From NCBI RefSeq assembly GCF_030252165.1, contig NZ_CP126969.1, positions 248,001-312,000 on the forward strand: 64,000 nt of DNA, written 5' to 3'. This DNA is from Corynebacterium breve. GTDB lineage: Bacteria > Actinomycetota > Actinomycetes > Mycobacteriales > Mycobacteriaceae. The position numbers and the translations under genes are program-made. Shown piece after piece: positions 28,717 through 38,298 of this stretch; position 1 is the first letter of the stretch, and each line of letters starts with the position of its first letter. The notes beneath the pieces are model-generated. The model worked only from the letters and a program-made list of their open reading frames with translations, ran no database searches and was not told where the DNA came from.

Positions 28717-29270
28717 GCTTCGACTCGGTTGAGATGAAGCTTGTACACGGTGTCTAGATCAAGATCCTCCACAGCATCACGGAAGTTGTCCTCTGTGGCT
28801 TCGATTACGTGAACTAGGTCGTGAAGGTCCGCATGCGGATCAGCGCTGACCGTAAACGTGATGGTAGGACGGTCCTTGATCATCGCGACGGCAGCCTGCA
28901 CCGAGGTCACGGCTTCAGTTTGCTGCAAGATGGTGCCCATCGCGCCAGCGAGTTGACCGATGTGGACGGTGGTGTTTCCGCTTTGGTGGTCGTCGTTAAG
29001 CTCTCTGCGAGTAAAGCTACGTTTGCGCAGGTTGGCGACGATCATGGAGATGCCTACCGCTGCGAAAATAACGCATAAGAGTCCGAGGACCCAGGGATAC
29101 CAAGACCACTGCGGTAGATCGGCTACTACGGAACGGTCCCACGCCCGAACGACGGAGCTCACACGTGGAATGTCAAAGTACAGCGCGAGTGGATATAGGC
29201 CTGCCACAACGAGTAGGAGTCCGCATATGAAGACGGCGAAGCGGTCGAAAAAGGACAGAACGGGGGTCAT
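28713..29270 (-). CDS. AmaP-like membrane protein of the Asp23 cluster
   Basis: 185 residues. Two membrane spans in the first 80 residues (FAVFICGLLLVVAGLYPLAL and WVLGLLCVIFAAVGISMIVA) precede a soluble domain. The topology and position as last gene of an Asp23/Gls24 cluster fit AmaP, the membrane anchor for Asp23 in firmicutes; similarity is by architecture, not strict motif. Its start overlaps the stop of the upstream gene by 4 nt. Confidence 0.65.
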   Translation of the reverse strand: MTPVLSFFDRFAVFICGLLLVVAGLYPLALYFDIPRVSSVVRAWDRSVVADLPQWSWYPWVLGLLCVIFAAVGISMIVANLRKRSFTRRELNDDHQSGNTTVHIGQLAGAMGTILQQTEAVTSVQAAVAMIKDRPTITFTVSADPHADLHDLVHVIEATEDNFRDAVEDLDLDTVYKLHLNRVEA

Positions 29271-29816
29271 AGGACCTCCTTGGGATCTTCGGGAATCACG
29301 TTGACCTTGATGGCAGGGGGAGGGTCGAGCAGTTCGAGCTCAGGGCGAAGGGCCTCAGGAATTGATGTCAAGAGCGCGTCACCTGTTCCGTCGTCGCCAA
29401 CAGAAATGGCAAGCCGCTTGCGATCGGCGCGTGAACTAATGTCAGCGACCCCAACCTCGGACTTGGTAGTGGCTGTTGACTTGCGCGCGATGTCCACCGG
29501 CCGCATCCAGATAGAGGCGGAGGATTTCATCCGGACATAAGGACGAAGACGCGGCGCGAATGCCATCCAGATCAGCCAAAGGCCGACAAGCGTGACGACG
29601 ATACCCCCCAGCAACTGCAGGGGTGCCTACGGGGAAGCTGGCCAGAAAGTCATAGACGGGTTCGAGCCAACCGCGCCGGTCCTCGTATTGCAATGCCATC
29701 CACAAATCCCGGCCAAGTACGGTAGACAGACCTACCAAGATGATGCCAAGGAGGATCGTCAGACCGCGGGCCTGTGGGTGAGCACGAGGCTCCGCGCCGT
29801 AACCAGATGTGGTCAT
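29267..29816 (-). pseudogene. DUF6286-like membrane protein, broken by a frameshift at a G6 run
   Basis: The first part, from ATG 29816, encodes MTTSGYGAEPRAHPQARG, one membrane span, and about 20 residues up to SFPVGT. After six C on the + strand (29604-29609) the frame goes astray; the +1 frame continues with GGIVVTLVGLWLIWMAF, a second span, and a coherent C-terminus ending DPKEVL. With five instead of six G, one 182-residue protein results whose ends overlap both neighbours by 4 nt. It may be a sequencing error, a slippery tract or a true mutation. The family name is by context. Confidence 0.75.
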
Positions 29817-30493
29817 TGGAAATCTCCTCCGGGTTGAATAGCGATTGGGCGAAGAGGCAACGGCTCCGGCACCGAAGGCACGAACACCGGCGTCGGTTCG
29901 GGGACGACCACCGGTTGTGGCGCGTAAGAAGCCACTACGGGGAAGTCCGAGACAAGCGGAAGCCGAGTCGGAGTCTGTGGGACCCAGACGTCAACCGGTT
30001 TCGGAGGTGTAAGCGGTGCACGAACAGGAAGTGCAGGAGCCACCGACACGGCACGCAAAGGCTGCTGCGGCAAGACTTCTGGGTGGACAATGCTCTTCGA
30101 TGGCACCTGAATCGGACGTAGGGTTGCCTCGACGCGGTGGTGTCGAACTTCGTCGCGAGTAACTCGTGCGCCAGTGGGGCTTGGTGCGAAAGCGACAATT
30201 GTTACGTTGACACGGCTCACTGTGTAGCCGGTAAAGGTCTGCACCCGTGAAGTGATAGTTTGGCGGACTCGCTCGGCGATCGCCTTTGCCGGCGCGGGAA
30301 AAGCGACAGCGATTTCGGCATCAATAGTCACTAGGCCCGCCGGTCGATCGATTGATGCAGTGAAGCGTGGCAAACTTCGTCCAGCCAAACCAGCGAGCTT
30401 CGCATCCTGATTCACCGTGCCTGGCACCGACTTGGTAGCCACAGAGGCGATTCGTTCAACGGTGCGTTCACTGATTCGATAGGAGTCGGACAT
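29813..30493 (-). CDS. Asp23/Gls24-family protein with Pro-rich tail
   Basis: 226 residues. The first 110 form an Asp23/Gls24 domain (YRISERTVERIASVATKSVPGTV at the start, a TIDAEIAVAFPAPAKAIAERVRQTI middle, then VSRVNVTIVAF). The last 100 are rich in Pro and Val and look disordered, which is unusual for this family and suggests binding to a partner or the wall. The start overlaps the stop of the next gene upstream by one base. Confidence 0.75.
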   Translation of the reverse strand: MSDSYRISERTVERIASVATKSVPGTVNQDAKLAGLAGRSLPRFTASIDRPAGLVTIDAEIAVAFPAPAKAIAERVRQTITSRVQTFTGYTVSRVNVTIVAFAPSPTGARVTRDEVRHHRVEATLRPIQVPSKSIVHPEVLPQQPLRAVSVAPALPVRAPLTPPKPVDVWVPQTPTRLPLVSDFPVVASYAPQPVVVPEPTPVFVPSVPEPLPLRPIAIQPGGDFQ

Positions 30494-30693
30494 TAGCTGC
30501 GGCCCTTTCCGGACAGCGTGCTGATCTTCTCAGCTAGATCAATGCGACCGTCTAGTTGTGCACCGACGACTCCACCGATGCCTCCAAAGAGAAGCACCCA
30601 AATAGGCCCAGACCAGCCACCGATGATGATGGCAAACGCGAAGACTAGGCCGATCACGACACCGAGGATGGTTTTATTCTCAAAAAAGTTCAC
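30493..30693 (-). CDS. Small DUF2273-like membrane protein
   Basis: 66 residues with two closely spaced hydrophobic segments (TILGVVIGLVFAFAIIIGGW and IWVLLFGGIGGVVGAQ) and a short basic tail. Small DUF2273 proteins of this form regularly occur inside Asp23/Gls24 clusters. Overlaps the following gene by one base. Confidence 0.7.
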   Translation of the reverse strand: MNFFENKTILGVVIGLVFAFAIIIGGWSGPIWVLLFGGIGGVVGAQLDGRIDLAEKISTLSGKGRS

Positions 30694-30722
30694 AGTTTTT
30701 CACCAATTCTCTAAGACGGGCG

Positions 30723-31052
30723 TCACGCTGGCGTGTTGTCCGGCTGGAATGACTCGGAAATATCACCAACGGTGACGTCGATGAGCGACATGCCCGTCAC
30801 TGTCTGGACCTGGTGGCGGACATCGTCGGCAAGCTCGTTCAGATTTCGGCCGGCGGAGATGTCAGCTACAACGTGCACCTCGAGTCCGTCGGCGCCACCG
30901 CGGTGAAGAGGCTTCAGCCCCACGACTCGCTCGTGGGGATACAACATGGCCACCTCTCCGTGGCGCCCCGCGTGCATGGAAGCGACACCGGAGACGGACA
31001 ACACGGCGGCTTGTGCGGCTAAGGCGTCATCGATATTCAGGCGGGCGGGCAT
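30723..31052 (-). CDS. Asp23/Gls24-like protein, short form
   Basis: 109 residues covering one Asp23-like domain: AQAAVLSVSGVASMHAG near the start, then EVHVVADISAGRNLNELADDVRHQVQTVTGM and a final V-V strand. It lacks a membrane segment. Second of three Asp23 paralogues in the cluster; 3 nt from the gene upstream. Confidence 0.7.
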   Translation of the reverse strand: MPARLNIDDALAAQAAVLSVSGVASMHAGRHGEVAMLYPHERVVGLKPLHRGGADGLEVHVVADISAGRNLNELADDVRHQVQTVTGMSLIDVTVGDISESFQPDNTPA

Positions 31053-31055
31053 GTG

Positions 31056-31532
31056 TTACTGCTCCACCTGCTTAGTGGTCTCGTCGACCTCGTTATCAAG
31101 GCTTGGGAGGTGAATGTCGTGGACGGTGACGTCTACCTTGTCCACGATCAGGCCAGTCATGCGGGTGATTGCCGAGATAATGTTTTCGCGGATTGCGTTG
31201 GCAAGCTCGTGAATTGCGACGCCATACTCCGCGATAACTGAAACGGCTGCGGAAGCGTGGCCGTTGTCTACCTGGACGGTGACGCCCTGCTGGATATTGC
31301 TGGAGGAGGTGAGCGACTCGCGGATCGCACCCACCATGCGGGCGGTGGAGCCGCCGAGGTTGTACACGCCCGAGACCTCGCGGGCAGCGATGCCAGCAAT
31401 CTTGCTGACGACGGTGTCTTCAATGATGGTGGAGCCATAGTCAGTAACCAGGACTTCATTTGTCGACTGCGTTTCAGTCACGACAGAGGTCGAGGTAGCT
31501 GGGGTCTGCTCGGTAGGTGTGGAGTTAGTCAT
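31056..31532 (-). CDS. Asp23/Gls24-family envelope stress protein
   Basis: 158 residues from ATG 31532, just after GAGAGGG; the ATG at 31589 has no site. A Ser/Thr-rich N-terminus of about 30 residues leads into the best Asp23 domain of the cluster (STIIEDTVVSKIAGIAAREVSGVYNL, ISAITRMTGLIVDKVDVTVHDIHLP). First gene of the minus-strand cluster and probably its main product. In firmicutes Asp23 coats the inner face of the membrane. Confidence 0.85.
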   Translation of the reverse strand: MTNSTPTEQTPATSTSVVTETQSTNEVLVTDYGSTIIEDTVVSKIAGIAAREVSGVYNLGGSTARMVGAIRESLTSSSNIQQGVTVQVDNGHASAAVSVIAEYGVAIHELANAIRENIISAITRMTGLIVDKVDVTVHDIHLPSLDNEVDETTKQVEQ

Positions 31533-31664
31533 GGGAACCCTCTCGAAGCTCACAGGCACAGTGACAAATCCATTAAATTGCCATGTCATCCATGCTTCAG
31601 ATGCAATTTCTCAGTACGAAGACAACTCTACAGAAAACAAAAATGGCGCAAGGTCAAACGCTAT

Positions 31665-31704
31665 TTGTGTTTCCGGTACACTTCGTGGTTTAATACTCGA
31701 GTTG
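31665..31704 (+). promoter_or_regulatory. S10-operon promoter sharing a 21-nt block with the rplN promoter
   Basis: -35 TTGTGT (31665-31670), 18-bp spacer, -10 TTTAAT (31689-31694). Positions 31684-31704 match 48180-48200 at 20 of 21 bases (core GTGGTTTAATACTC). Transcription from here gives a leader of about 470 nt before rpsJ. Confidence 0.7.
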
Positions 31705-32169
31705 CTTTAACAACGGCATTTCTGCTGGAAACCGCAGGGTGCCGATGGTGAGGCGAACATGACACCTTTGCACAGGCGATCGTCGTAAGGCGAAAGACTG
31801 ACGAAGGCCTCATGATCGGGTACAGGTCAAAGGACACTTCCGAGAATGGGGACCGGAGAAGGGGCATGGCAAATAAACAGCGGCAGTACGCAAGGGCCAC
31901 GCTTATCCCGTATATGGGGGTATACGATCCCTTCCGAGTCTGACATACATGAGCTTGCTTAACGACGAGCCCGTGGCGACAGCACTGATTGAGCGCATTT
32001 ATTTCCCCGCTCTTTTCATCTATCGGTTCATGTCATGACAGTCATTTAGTAAAAGACACTGGCGTTGGAGCCGTGGCCTAGTCCCGGACAACGTTATAGA
32101 GAAATCGAGAAGCTAACACCCCACCGCTTCACCAAGGTGGAATGTGGGGAATGCGAGGAAGAGGAAAGC
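31705..32169 (+). other. Long rpsJ leader region
   Basis: About 465 nt without a credible ORF. It contains a near-match of the dispersed 12-mer (TCGTCGTAAGGC, 31780-31791), the palindromic CGTATATGGGGGTATACG, and an exact 12-mer at 31957. No intrinsic terminator was found. A regulatory leader for L4-type autoregulation is possible but not shown. Confidence 0.4.
31957..31968 (+). repeat. Dispersed 12-mer copy, rpsJ leader
   Basis: GCTTAACGACGA, exact, followed by GCCC. The 16-mer GCTTAACGACGAGCCC recurs at 47372 inside a gene. Confidence 0.85.
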
Positions 32170-32475
32170 GTGGCGGGACAAAAGATCCGCATTCGGCTGA
32201 AGGCCTACGACCACGAAGCGATCGACGCATCTGCAAAGAAGATCGTCGAAACTGTTACCCGTACGGGTGCACGTGTCGTTGGACCAGTGCCGTTGCCTAC
32301 CGAAAAGAACGTGTACGCCGTTATTCGTTCTCCACATAAGTACAAGGACTCTCGCGAGCACTTCGAGATGCGCACTCACAAGCGCCTGATCGACATCCTC
32401 GACCCAACCCCGAAGACCGTTGACGCTCTCATGCGCATCGATCTTCCGGCCAGCGTCGATGTGAACATCCAGTAA
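32170..32475 (+). CDS. rpsJ: 30S ribosomal protein S10
   Basis: 101 residues from GTG 32170 ([29 protein letters not shown]), behind GAGGAAA; the open frame back to 32065 is rejected. S10 also acts as NusE in antitermination and is the partner of NusG. Signature [20 protein letters not shown] present. First gene of an eleven-gene S10 operon. Confidence 0.98.
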   Translation: MAGQKIRIRLKAYDHEAIDASAKKIVETVTRTGARVVGPVPLPTEKNVYAVIRSPHKYKDSREHFEMRTHKRLIDILDPTPKTVDALMRIDLPASVDVNIQ

Positions 32476-32512
32476 TCGCTGATCCCGAAGACTTTTGTAG
32501 CGGAGAACAAAT

Positions 32513-33169
32513 ATGACTAACACAGAGATCAAGGGCATTCTGGGCAAAAAGCTCGGCATGACTCAGATCTTCGACGAGGAAAACCGTGTCATCCCGGTTA
32601 CCGTCGTTGAAGCTGGGCCATGTGTGGTTACCCAGATTCGCACCACCGAAACCGATGGCTACAACGCCATCCAGATTGCTTACGGCGACATCGATCCTCG
32701 TAAAGCTAACAAGCCTGCAGCTGGCCACTTCAAGAAGGCTGGCGTGACCCCACGCCGCTACGTTGCTGAGATTCGCATGGACGATGTCTCCGGCTACGAG
32801 CTTGGCCAGGAATTCACCGTTGATATCTTCGAAGGCGACACCTTCGTTGACGTCACCGGTACCACCAAGGGCCACGGCTACGCCGGCGCAATGAAGCGCC
32901 ACGGCTTTGCTGGCCAGGGTGCCGCTCACGGTAACCAGGCTGCGCACCGCCGCGTCGGCTCCATTGGTATGTCTGCAACCCCTGGACACGTTTTCAAGGG
33001 AACCCGCATGGCAGGCCGCATGGGTGGCAACAAGGTAACCACCCAGAACCTGAAGATTCAGAAGATCGACGGCGAATCCAACCTGATCCTCATCAAGGGT
33101 GCAATCCCTGGTGCTAAGGGCAGCGTTGTCACCGTCAAGACCGCAGTGAAGGGCGGTGCTCACGCATGA
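32513..33169 (+). CDS. rplC: 50S ribosomal protein L3
   Basis: 218 residues; [26 protein letters not shown] start and the [32 protein letters not shown] core of L3, which reaches into the peptidyl transferase centre. ATGA overlap with rplD shows coupling. Confidence 0.98.
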   Translation: MTNTEIKGILGKKLGMTQIFDEENRVIPVTVVEAGPCVVTQIRTTETDGYNAIQIAYGDIDPRKANKPAAGHFKKAGVTPRRYVAEIRMDDVSGYELGQEFTVDIFEGDTFVDVTGTTKGHGYAGAMKRHGFAGQGAAHGNQAAHRRVGSIGMSATPGHVFKGTRMAGRMGGNKVTTQNLKIQKIDGESNLILIKGAIPGAKGSVVTVKTAVKGGAHA

Positions 33170-33822
33170 CGAACCTGACTCTTGACGTCCACACCGCCGA
33201 CGGAAAGACCAACGGATCCGTCGAGCTTCCGGCAGAACTGTTCGACCGTGAAGCTTCCATCCCTCTGATGCACCAGGTTGTCACTGCACAGCTGGCAGCT
33301 GGTCGTCAGGGCACCCACTCCACGAAGACTCGTGGAGAGGTACGTGGCGGCGGCAAGAAGCCGTTCCGCCAGAAGGGTACTGGTCGCGCTCGTCAGGGCT
33401 CGATCCGTGCGCCTCACTACACCGGTGGTGGCATTGTCCACGGACCTAAGCCACGCGATTACTCGCAGCGCACCCCTAAGAAGATGATCAAGGCAGCTTT
33501 GGCTGGCGCACTGACCGACCGCGCACGCAACGCACGTATCCACGTCGTCGAGGAGCTCGTTCCAGGCCAGGAACCATCCACCAAGGCAGCACGCGCATTC
33601 ATCGAGCGCCTCACGGATCGTAAGTCCGTTCTGCTCGTTGTTGGCCGCGAAGACTTGAACGCTCGCCGCAGTGCTAACAACCTGCCTAACGTTCACGTTC
33701 TTGAGCCAGCTCAGCTGAACACCTACGACGTGCTGAACTCCGACGATGTCGTGTTCTCCGTTGAGGCACTGCACACCTTCGTCGAGCGTACTAACGGCGC
33801 AGAGGCCAAGGAGGAGAACTAA
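33166..33822 (+). CDS. rplD: 50S ribosomal protein L4
   Basis: 218 residues. The extended loop that lines the exit tunnel is visible ([34 protein letters not shown]), without an insertion or the usual macrolide-resistance change at KG. In gamma-proteobacteria L4 represses its own operon; whether it does here is unknown. Stop overlaps the rplW start by one base. Confidence 0.98.
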   Translation: MTNLTLDVHTADGKTNGSVELPAELFDREASIPLMHQVVTAQLAAGRQGTHSTKTRGEVRGGGKKPFRQKGTGRARQGSIRAPHYTGGGIVHGPKPRDYSQRTPKKMIKAALAGALTDRARNARIHVVEELVPGQEPSTKAARAFIERLTDRKSVLLVVGREDLNARRSANNLPNVHVLEPAQLNTYDVLNSDDVVFSVEALHTFVERTNGAEAKEEN

Positions 33823-34127
33823 TGGCTAAGACCGCGAATCCACGCGACATCATCATTGCACCAGTCCTCTCCGAGAAGACCTATGCACTGATGGAGCAGA
33901 ACACCTACACGTTCTTCGTGAACCCTTCTGCTAACAAGACCCAGATCAAGATTGCTGTAGAAGAGATTTTCGGCGTTCAGGTCGCTTCCGTGAACACCGC
34001 AAACCGCGAGGGCAAGCGCAAGCGTTCCCGCACCGGTTTCGGTAAGCGTAAGGACACTAAGCGCGCATACGTAACTCTCCGTGAGGGCAGCGACTCCATC
34101 GACGTCTTCGGCGGCTCGGTCGCCTAA
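33822..34127 (+). CDS. rplW: 50S ribosomal protein L23
   Basis: 101 residues of normal length; [27 protein letters not shown] and the [21 protein letters not shown] core. L23 lies at the tunnel exit and binds trigger factor and SRP. Starts on the last base of rplD's stop. Confidence 0.98.
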   Translation: MAKTANPRDIIIAPVLSEKTYALMEQNTYTFFVNPSANKTQIKIAVEEIFGVQVASVNTANREGKRKRSRTGFGKRKDTKRAYVTLREGSDSIDVFGGSVA

Positions 34128-34151
34128 GACTGCGATAGAAAAGGAACAATT

Positions 34152-34988
34152 ATGGCTATTCGTAAGTACAAGCCGACAACTCCGGGTCGCCGCGCCAGCT
34201 CCGTTTCCGAGTTCAGCGAGATCACTCGCTCGACCCCGGAAAAGAACCTGCTGGCCCCACTCCCGAAGACCGGCGGTCGTAACTCCCACGGCCACATCAC
34301 CACTCGTCACCGCGGCGGCGGCCACAAGCGTCGCTACCGCATCATCGACTTCCGTCGTAGTGACAAGGACGGCGTACTGGCAAAGGTCGCTCACATCGAG
34401 TACGACCCAAACCGTACCGCTAACATCGCACTGCTCCACTACTTCGATGGCGAGAAGCGCTACATCATCGCACCGAAGGGCCTGAAGCAGGGCACCATTA
34501 TCGAGTCGGGCCCGAACGCAGACATCAAGGTTGGCAACAACCTTCCACTGCGCAACATCCCAACCGGTACCACCATCCACAACGTTGAACTGAAGCCAGG
34601 TGCAGGCGCTAAGCTCGCTCGCTCCGCAGGTGCTTCTATTCAGCTGCTCGGTAAGGAAGGCTCCTACGCAGTCCTGCGTATGCCTTCTTCCGAAATCCGT
34701 CGCGTAGACATCCGCTGCCGCGCAACTGTTGGTGAGGTCGGCAACGCTGACCAGATCAACATCCGCTGGGGTAAGGCTGGACGTATGCGTTGGAAGGGCT
34801 GGCGCCCAACGGTCCGCGGTGTTGTCATGAACCCTGTGGATCACCCACACGGTGGTGGTGAAGGTAAGACTTCCGGTGGTCGTCACCCAGTGTCCCCTTG
34901 GGGCCAGAAGGAAAGCCGTACCCGCAACCCGAACCGTTATTCCAACAACATGATCGTGCGCCGTCGTCGCTCGAACAAGAACCGCTAA
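34152..34988 (+). CDS. rplB: 50S ribosomal protein L2
   Basis: 278 residues; [14 protein letters not shown] start, [17 protein letters not shown] core, and the conserved [14 protein letters not shown] loop with the histidine needed for peptidyl transferase function. Ribosome site AAAAGGAAC. Confidence 0.98.
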   Translation: MAIRKYKPTTPGRRASSVSEFSEITRSTPEKNLLAPLPKTGGRNSHGHITTRHRGGGHKRRYRIIDFRRSDKDGVLAKVAHIEYDPNRTANIALLHYFDGEKRYIIAPKGLKQGTIIESGPNADIKVGNNLPLRNIPTGTTIHNVELKPGAGAKLARSAGASIQLLGKEGSYAVLRMPSSEIRRVDIRCRATVGEVGNADQINIRWGKAGRMRWKGWRPTVRGVVMNPVDHPHGGGEGKTSGGRHPVSPWGQKESRTRNPNRYSNNMIVRRRRSNKNR

Positions 34989-35004
34989 GAGGAGGTAAAC
35001 AGAC

Positions 35005-35280
35005 ATGCCACGCAGCCTTAAGAAGGGCCCGTTCGTCGATGAGCACCTCCTCAACAAGGTGGATGCTCAGAACGAAAAGGGCACCAAGCAGGTCATCAAG
35101 ACCTGGTCTCGCCGCTCGACCATTCTCCCTGACTTCATTGGCCACACTTTTGCAGTCCACGATGGCCGCAAGCACGTGCCAGTGTTCGTTGATGAGTCCA
35201 TGGTTGGCCACAAGCTCGGCGAGTTTGCACCTACCAAGACCTTTAAGGGTCACGTCAAGGACCAGAAGGGACGTCGATAA
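35005..35280 (+). CDS. rpsS: 30S ribosomal protein S19
   Basis: 91 residues; [15 protein letters not shown] and [25 protein letters not shown] typical of S19 in the 30S head. Strong AGAGGAGG site. Near-matches of the dispersed 12-mer (11/12) lie at both ends of the gene (35033 and 35271). Confidence 0.98.
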   Translation: MPRSLKKGPFVDEHLLNKVDAQNEKGTKQVIKTWSRRSTILPDFIGHTFAVHDGRKHVPVFVDESMVGHKLGEFAPTKTFKGHVKDQKGRR

Positions 35281-35283
35281 GCG

Positions 35284-35646
35284 ATGAGTGAAACCATCAC
35301 CTCCGCATCCGCGACCGCGAAGTACGTCCGCATCTCCCAGATGAAGGTCAACCGCGTCCTCGATCTCGTTCGCGGCAAGTCCGTGTCCGAGGCACTCGCA
35401 ATCCTGAAGTACGCACCTCAGGGTGCTGCTAAGCCTGTGGCTAAGGTTGTCGCGTCCGCTGCTGCGAACGCTGAAAACAACTTCGGCCTGGACCCACGCA
35501 CTCTGGTAGTAGCTGAGTGCTACGCAAACGAAGGCCCAACCATGCGTCGCTTCCAGCCTCGCGCTCAGGGCCGTGCGTTCCAGATCCGCAAGCGCACCTC
35601 CCACATCACCGTTGTTGTGGAGAGCCAGAAGGAAGGGGCTAAGTAA
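35284..35646 (+). CDS. rplV: 50S ribosomal protein L22
   Basis: 120 residues; [23 protein letters not shown] and the tunnel beta-hairpin region ending [20 protein letters not shown]. No insertion typical of macrolide resistance in the hairpin. Stop shares a base with the rpsC start. Confidence 0.98.
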   Translation: MSETITSASATAKYVRISQMKVNRVLDLVRGKSVSEALAILKYAPQGAAKPVAKVVASAAANAENNFGLDPRTLVVAECYANEGPTMRRFQPRAQGRAFQIRKRTSHITVVVESQKEGAK

Positions 35647-36392
35647 TGGGCCAGAAGATTCATCCTCACGGCCTACGTCTGGGCATCACTTCCGAATGGA
35701 AGTCCCACTGGTACGCCGACAAGAACTACTCTGAGTACGTCGCTGAAGACATCAAGATCCGCGAATTCCTGTCCTCTGGACTGGAGCGCGCAGGTATCGC
35801 TGACGTCGTCATCGAGCGCACCCGTGACCGTGTCCGCGTTGACATTCACACCGCTCGTCCGGGCATCGTGATTGGTCGCCGCGGGTCCGAGGCAGACCGC
35901 ATCCGCCGCGAGCTCGAAAAGCTCACCGGCAAGATGGTCGCTCTGAACATCCTCGAGGTCAAGAACGTCGACGCTAACGCAACCCTGGTTGCGCAGTCGA
36001 TCGCCGAGCAGCTGGTAAACCGTGTCGCATTCCGTCGTGCAATGCGCAAGTCTATCCAGTCTGCAATGCGTCAGCCACAGGTCAAGGGCATCAAGGTGCT
36101 CTGCTCCGGCCGTCTTGGTGGCGCAGAAATGTCCCGCGTTGAGCGCTACCACGAAGGCCGTGTGCCACTGCACACCCTGCGTGCTGAGATCGACTACGGC
36201 TTCGCCGAGGCTCACACCACTTTCGGACGCATCGGCGTCAAGGTGTGGATCTACAAGGGCGACGTTGTCGGTGGCGTCCGCGAATCCGAGCTCAACGCTC
36301 CATCCGCAGGCCGTGGCCGCGGCGATCGTGATCGTCGCCCACGCCGTGGTGGCCAGCGCCGCCAGCGTGCAGAGCAGAAGAAGGAGGGCTAA
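35646..36392 (+). CDS. rpsC: 30S ribosomal protein S3
   Basis: 248 residues; [14 protein letters not shown] start, KH domain [23 protein letters not shown], and the C-terminal domain to [10 protein letters not shown]. The tail is rich in Arg and Gly ([19 protein letters not shown]), as in actinobacteria. S3 forms the mRNA entry site. Confidence 0.98.
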   Translation: MGQKIHPHGLRLGITSEWKSHWYADKNYSEYVAEDIKIREFLSSGLERAGIADVVIERTRDRVRVDIHTARPGIVIGRRGSEADRIRRELEKLTGKMVALNILEVKNVDANATLVAQSIAEQLVNRVAFRRAMRKSIQSAMRQPQVKGIKVLCSGRLGGAEMSRVERYHEGRVPLHTLRAEIDYGFAEAHTTFGRIGVKVWIYKGDVVGGVRESELNAPSAGRGRGDRDRRPRRGGQRRQRAEQKKEG

Positions 36393-36397
36393 GACAC

Positions 36398-36814
36398 ATG
36401 CTTATCCCTAAGCGCGTCAAGTACCGCCGCCAGCACCGCCCGACCCGTTCGGGTGTGTCCAAGGGTGGCAACAAGATTCAGTTCGGTGATTACGCAATCC
36501 AGGCTCTCGAGCCGGCATACATCACCAACCGCCAGATTGAGGCAGGCCGTATTGCCATCAACCGCCACATCAAGCGTGGTGGCAAGGTCTGGATCACCAT
36601 CTTCCCGGACCGTCCGTTGACCCAGAAGCCGCTCGGCGTTCGTATGGGTTCCGGTAAGGGCCCTGTTGAGAAGTGGGTGGCTAACGTTAAGCCAGGCCGC
36701 ATTCTCTTCGAGATGTCCTACCCGGATGAGGCTACCGCAGTAGAGGCTCTGCGCCGCGCGGCTCAGAAGCTTCCTTGCAAGGTCCGCATCATCGCTAAGG
36801 AGGACCAGTACTAA
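36398..36814 (+). CDS. rplP: 50S ribosomal protein L16
   Basis: 138 residues; [15 protein letters not shown] start and the [19 protein letters not shown] loop (here [15 protein letters not shown]) that contacts tRNA. Stop overlaps the rpmC start by one base. Confidence 0.98.
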   Translation: MLIPKRVKYRRQHRPTRSGVSKGGNKIQFGDYAIQALEPAYITNRQIEAGRIAINRHIKRGGKVWITIFPDRPLTQKPLGVRMGSGKGPVEKWVANVKPGRILFEMSYPDEATAVEALRRAAQKLPCKVRIIAKEDQY

Positions 36815-37044
36815 TGGCTGCAGGAACCCCCGCACACGAATTCCGCGAGCTCAACAACGAGGAGCTCAACGACCGTCTGGCAGAAGCAAAGGAAGAGCTG
36901 TTCAACCTGCGCTTCCAGCTCGCGACCGGACAGCTGACCAACAACCGCCGTATCTCCACGGTCAAGCGTGACATCGCACGTATCTACACGGTGCTGCGTG
37001 AGCGTGAGCTCGGCCTGTCCGTAGTTCCGGGAGCTGAGGCTTAA
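36814..37044 (+). CDS. rpmC: 50S ribosomal protein L29
   Basis: 76 residues: two antiparallel helices ([33 protein letters not shown]) as in L29 at the exit tunnel. rpsQ begins 2 nt after the stop. Confidence 0.97.
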   Translation: MAAGTPAHEFRELNNEELNDRLAEAKEELFNLRFQLATGQLTNNRRISTVKRDIARIYTVLRERELGLSVVPGAEA

Positions 37045-37046
37045 TC

Positions 37047-37325
37047 ATGAGTGAGGCTAACGTGAACGAAACTGAAAAGAAGGCAGCAAAGGTCCGCCAG
37101 GGCTACGTTGTCTCTGACAAGATGGAAAAGACCATCGTTGTGCAGCTTGAGGACCGCAAGTCCCATGCTCTGTACGGCAAGATCATGCGCAAGAACAAGC
37201 GCGTCAAGGCACACGACGAAGAAAACACCGCAGGTGTTGGCGATCTCGTGCGTATCGAAGAGACCCGCCCGCTGTCCAAGGACAAGCACTTCCGTCTCAT
37301 CGAGATCGTAGAGAAGGCTCGCTAG
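37047..37325 (+). CDS. rpsQ: 30S ribosomal protein S17
   Basis: 92 residues with the S17 OB-fold ([27 protein letters not shown] and the [26 protein letters not shown] end). Last gene of the S10 operon here; a 12-mer copy and an intrinsic terminator follow, so rplN is not co-transcribed. Confidence 0.98.
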   Translation: MSEANVNETEKKAAKVRQGYVVSDKMEKTIVVQLEDRKSHALYGKIMRKNKRVKAHDEENTAGVGDLVRIEETRPLSKDKHFRLIEIVEKAR

Positions 37326-37331
37326 AGCACC

Positions 37332-37343
37332 GCTTTACGACGA
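37332..37343 (+). repeat. Dispersed 12-mer copy between rpsQ and its terminator
   Basis: GCTTTACGACGA, exact, followed by AAC; the terminator stem starts 7 nt later. Confidence 0.9.
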
Positions 37344-37350
37344 ACATTTC

Positions 37351-37388
37351 AACCCGCATCCACTCCGGTGGCTGCGGGTTGTGTGTTT
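37351..37388 (+). terminator. Terminator of the S10 operon
   Basis: AACCCGCA (37351-37358) pairs with TGCGGGTT (37373-37380), then GTGTGTTTT. Confidence 0.85.
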
Positions 37389-37389
37389 T

Positions 37390-38274
37390 CTAAATCCGTT
37401 CTAGGGCTGCTTCAACCTCGGCTCGCGTCGGGGTATCAGCACCAGTGCGAGACACGGTGATGCCTGCCGCAGTGGCTGCGAAGAGAAGGATCTCCTCCCA
37501 GTCGCTCTTTTCCAAGTTCAGGAGCGTCTCCTGAGACAACCTGCGATGGTCAAACTCTGCCACTAGGGCCGCCATCACAGTGTCACCGGCGCCGATGGTA
37601 TCGGCGACTTCGACCGTGGACGAGTCGATGCTTGCCTCGCCAAAAGGGGCGCGCACGTGAATACCTTGTCCGCCTCGTGTGGTCACCACGATTGGAACTT
37701 GGCTCACGTCTCCCATGAACGCTTCTTCGTCGTCGCTCATTTTCAAAACCGTGATGTGGGGGAGCATCTGGCCGAGGAATTCGCGGTGCTCGGGCGTGTC
37801 GTAGATCGGGCGGATGTTGGGATCGAGGCACACAACTACGCCGTTGACCGCGCTTTCTGCGCAGGCTTGTGCGTAGCGAGACGCGGCAGGCTCAAGTGAT
37901 AGCGACACCGTACCGAACACTGCGAAACCCGAGGTAGCCGCCGTCGGCTCAGCGAACCGGTCGGCGGTGCCCTCGGTGTAAAAAGTGTAGGAAGCGCTGC
38001 CGTCCTCCTTCAACGCGGTAACTGCCAAAGTGGTCGGCTCGTCACCTCGTTGAAGCTGGGAAACGTCAACGCCTTCGTCGACAAGCGAGCTGACCAGCGC
38101 TTCACCGAAACCATCGCGCGACAACCTGGATTGAAAAGCCACGGGAGCGTCGAACCGACCTAAGGCACGGGCGACGTTGAATGGCCCGCCACCAAGTGCT
38201 GGCTGTAGTGGCGCGAGCTCGGTCGGGGAGAGTGGAACCAGGTCGATGAGGCCTTCGCCATACACAGTGATCAT
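37390..38274 (-). CDS. PfkB-family carbohydrate kinase, probable fructokinase
   Basis: 294 residues. PfkB signatures: GGGPFNVARALGRF near residue 28 and the C-terminal ATP/anion-hole DTIGAGDT with the catalytic Asp. It lies divergent to a GH32 sucrose hydrolase and near a sucrose PTS transporter, so phosphorylation of fructose released from sucrose 6-phosphate is the likely job. A different ketose or nucleoside substrate cannot be excluded. A 24-nt gap separates it from scrB. Confidence 0.85.
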   Translation of the reverse strand: MITVYGEGLIDLVPLSPTELAPLQPALGGGPFNVARALGRFDAPVAFQSRLSRDGFGEALVSSLVDEGVDVSQLQRGDEPTTLAVTALKEDGSASYTFYTEGTADRFAEPTAATSGFAVFGTVSLSLEPAASRYAQACAESAVNGVVVCLDPNIRPIYDTPEHREFLGQMLPHITVLKMSDDEEAFMGDVSQVPIVVTTRGGQGIHVRAPFGEASIDSSTVEVADTIGAGDTVMAALVAEFDHRRLSQETLLNLEKSDWEEILLFAATAAGITVSRTGADTPTRAEVEAALERI

Positions 38275-38298
38275 GTTTCAAACCGTACACTCATTGTT

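Noticed and set aside
31661..31900. 79-codon minus-strand frame upstream of the Asp23 cluster
   Set aside because: It overlaps the S10 promoter block, has no ribosome site and no coding character.
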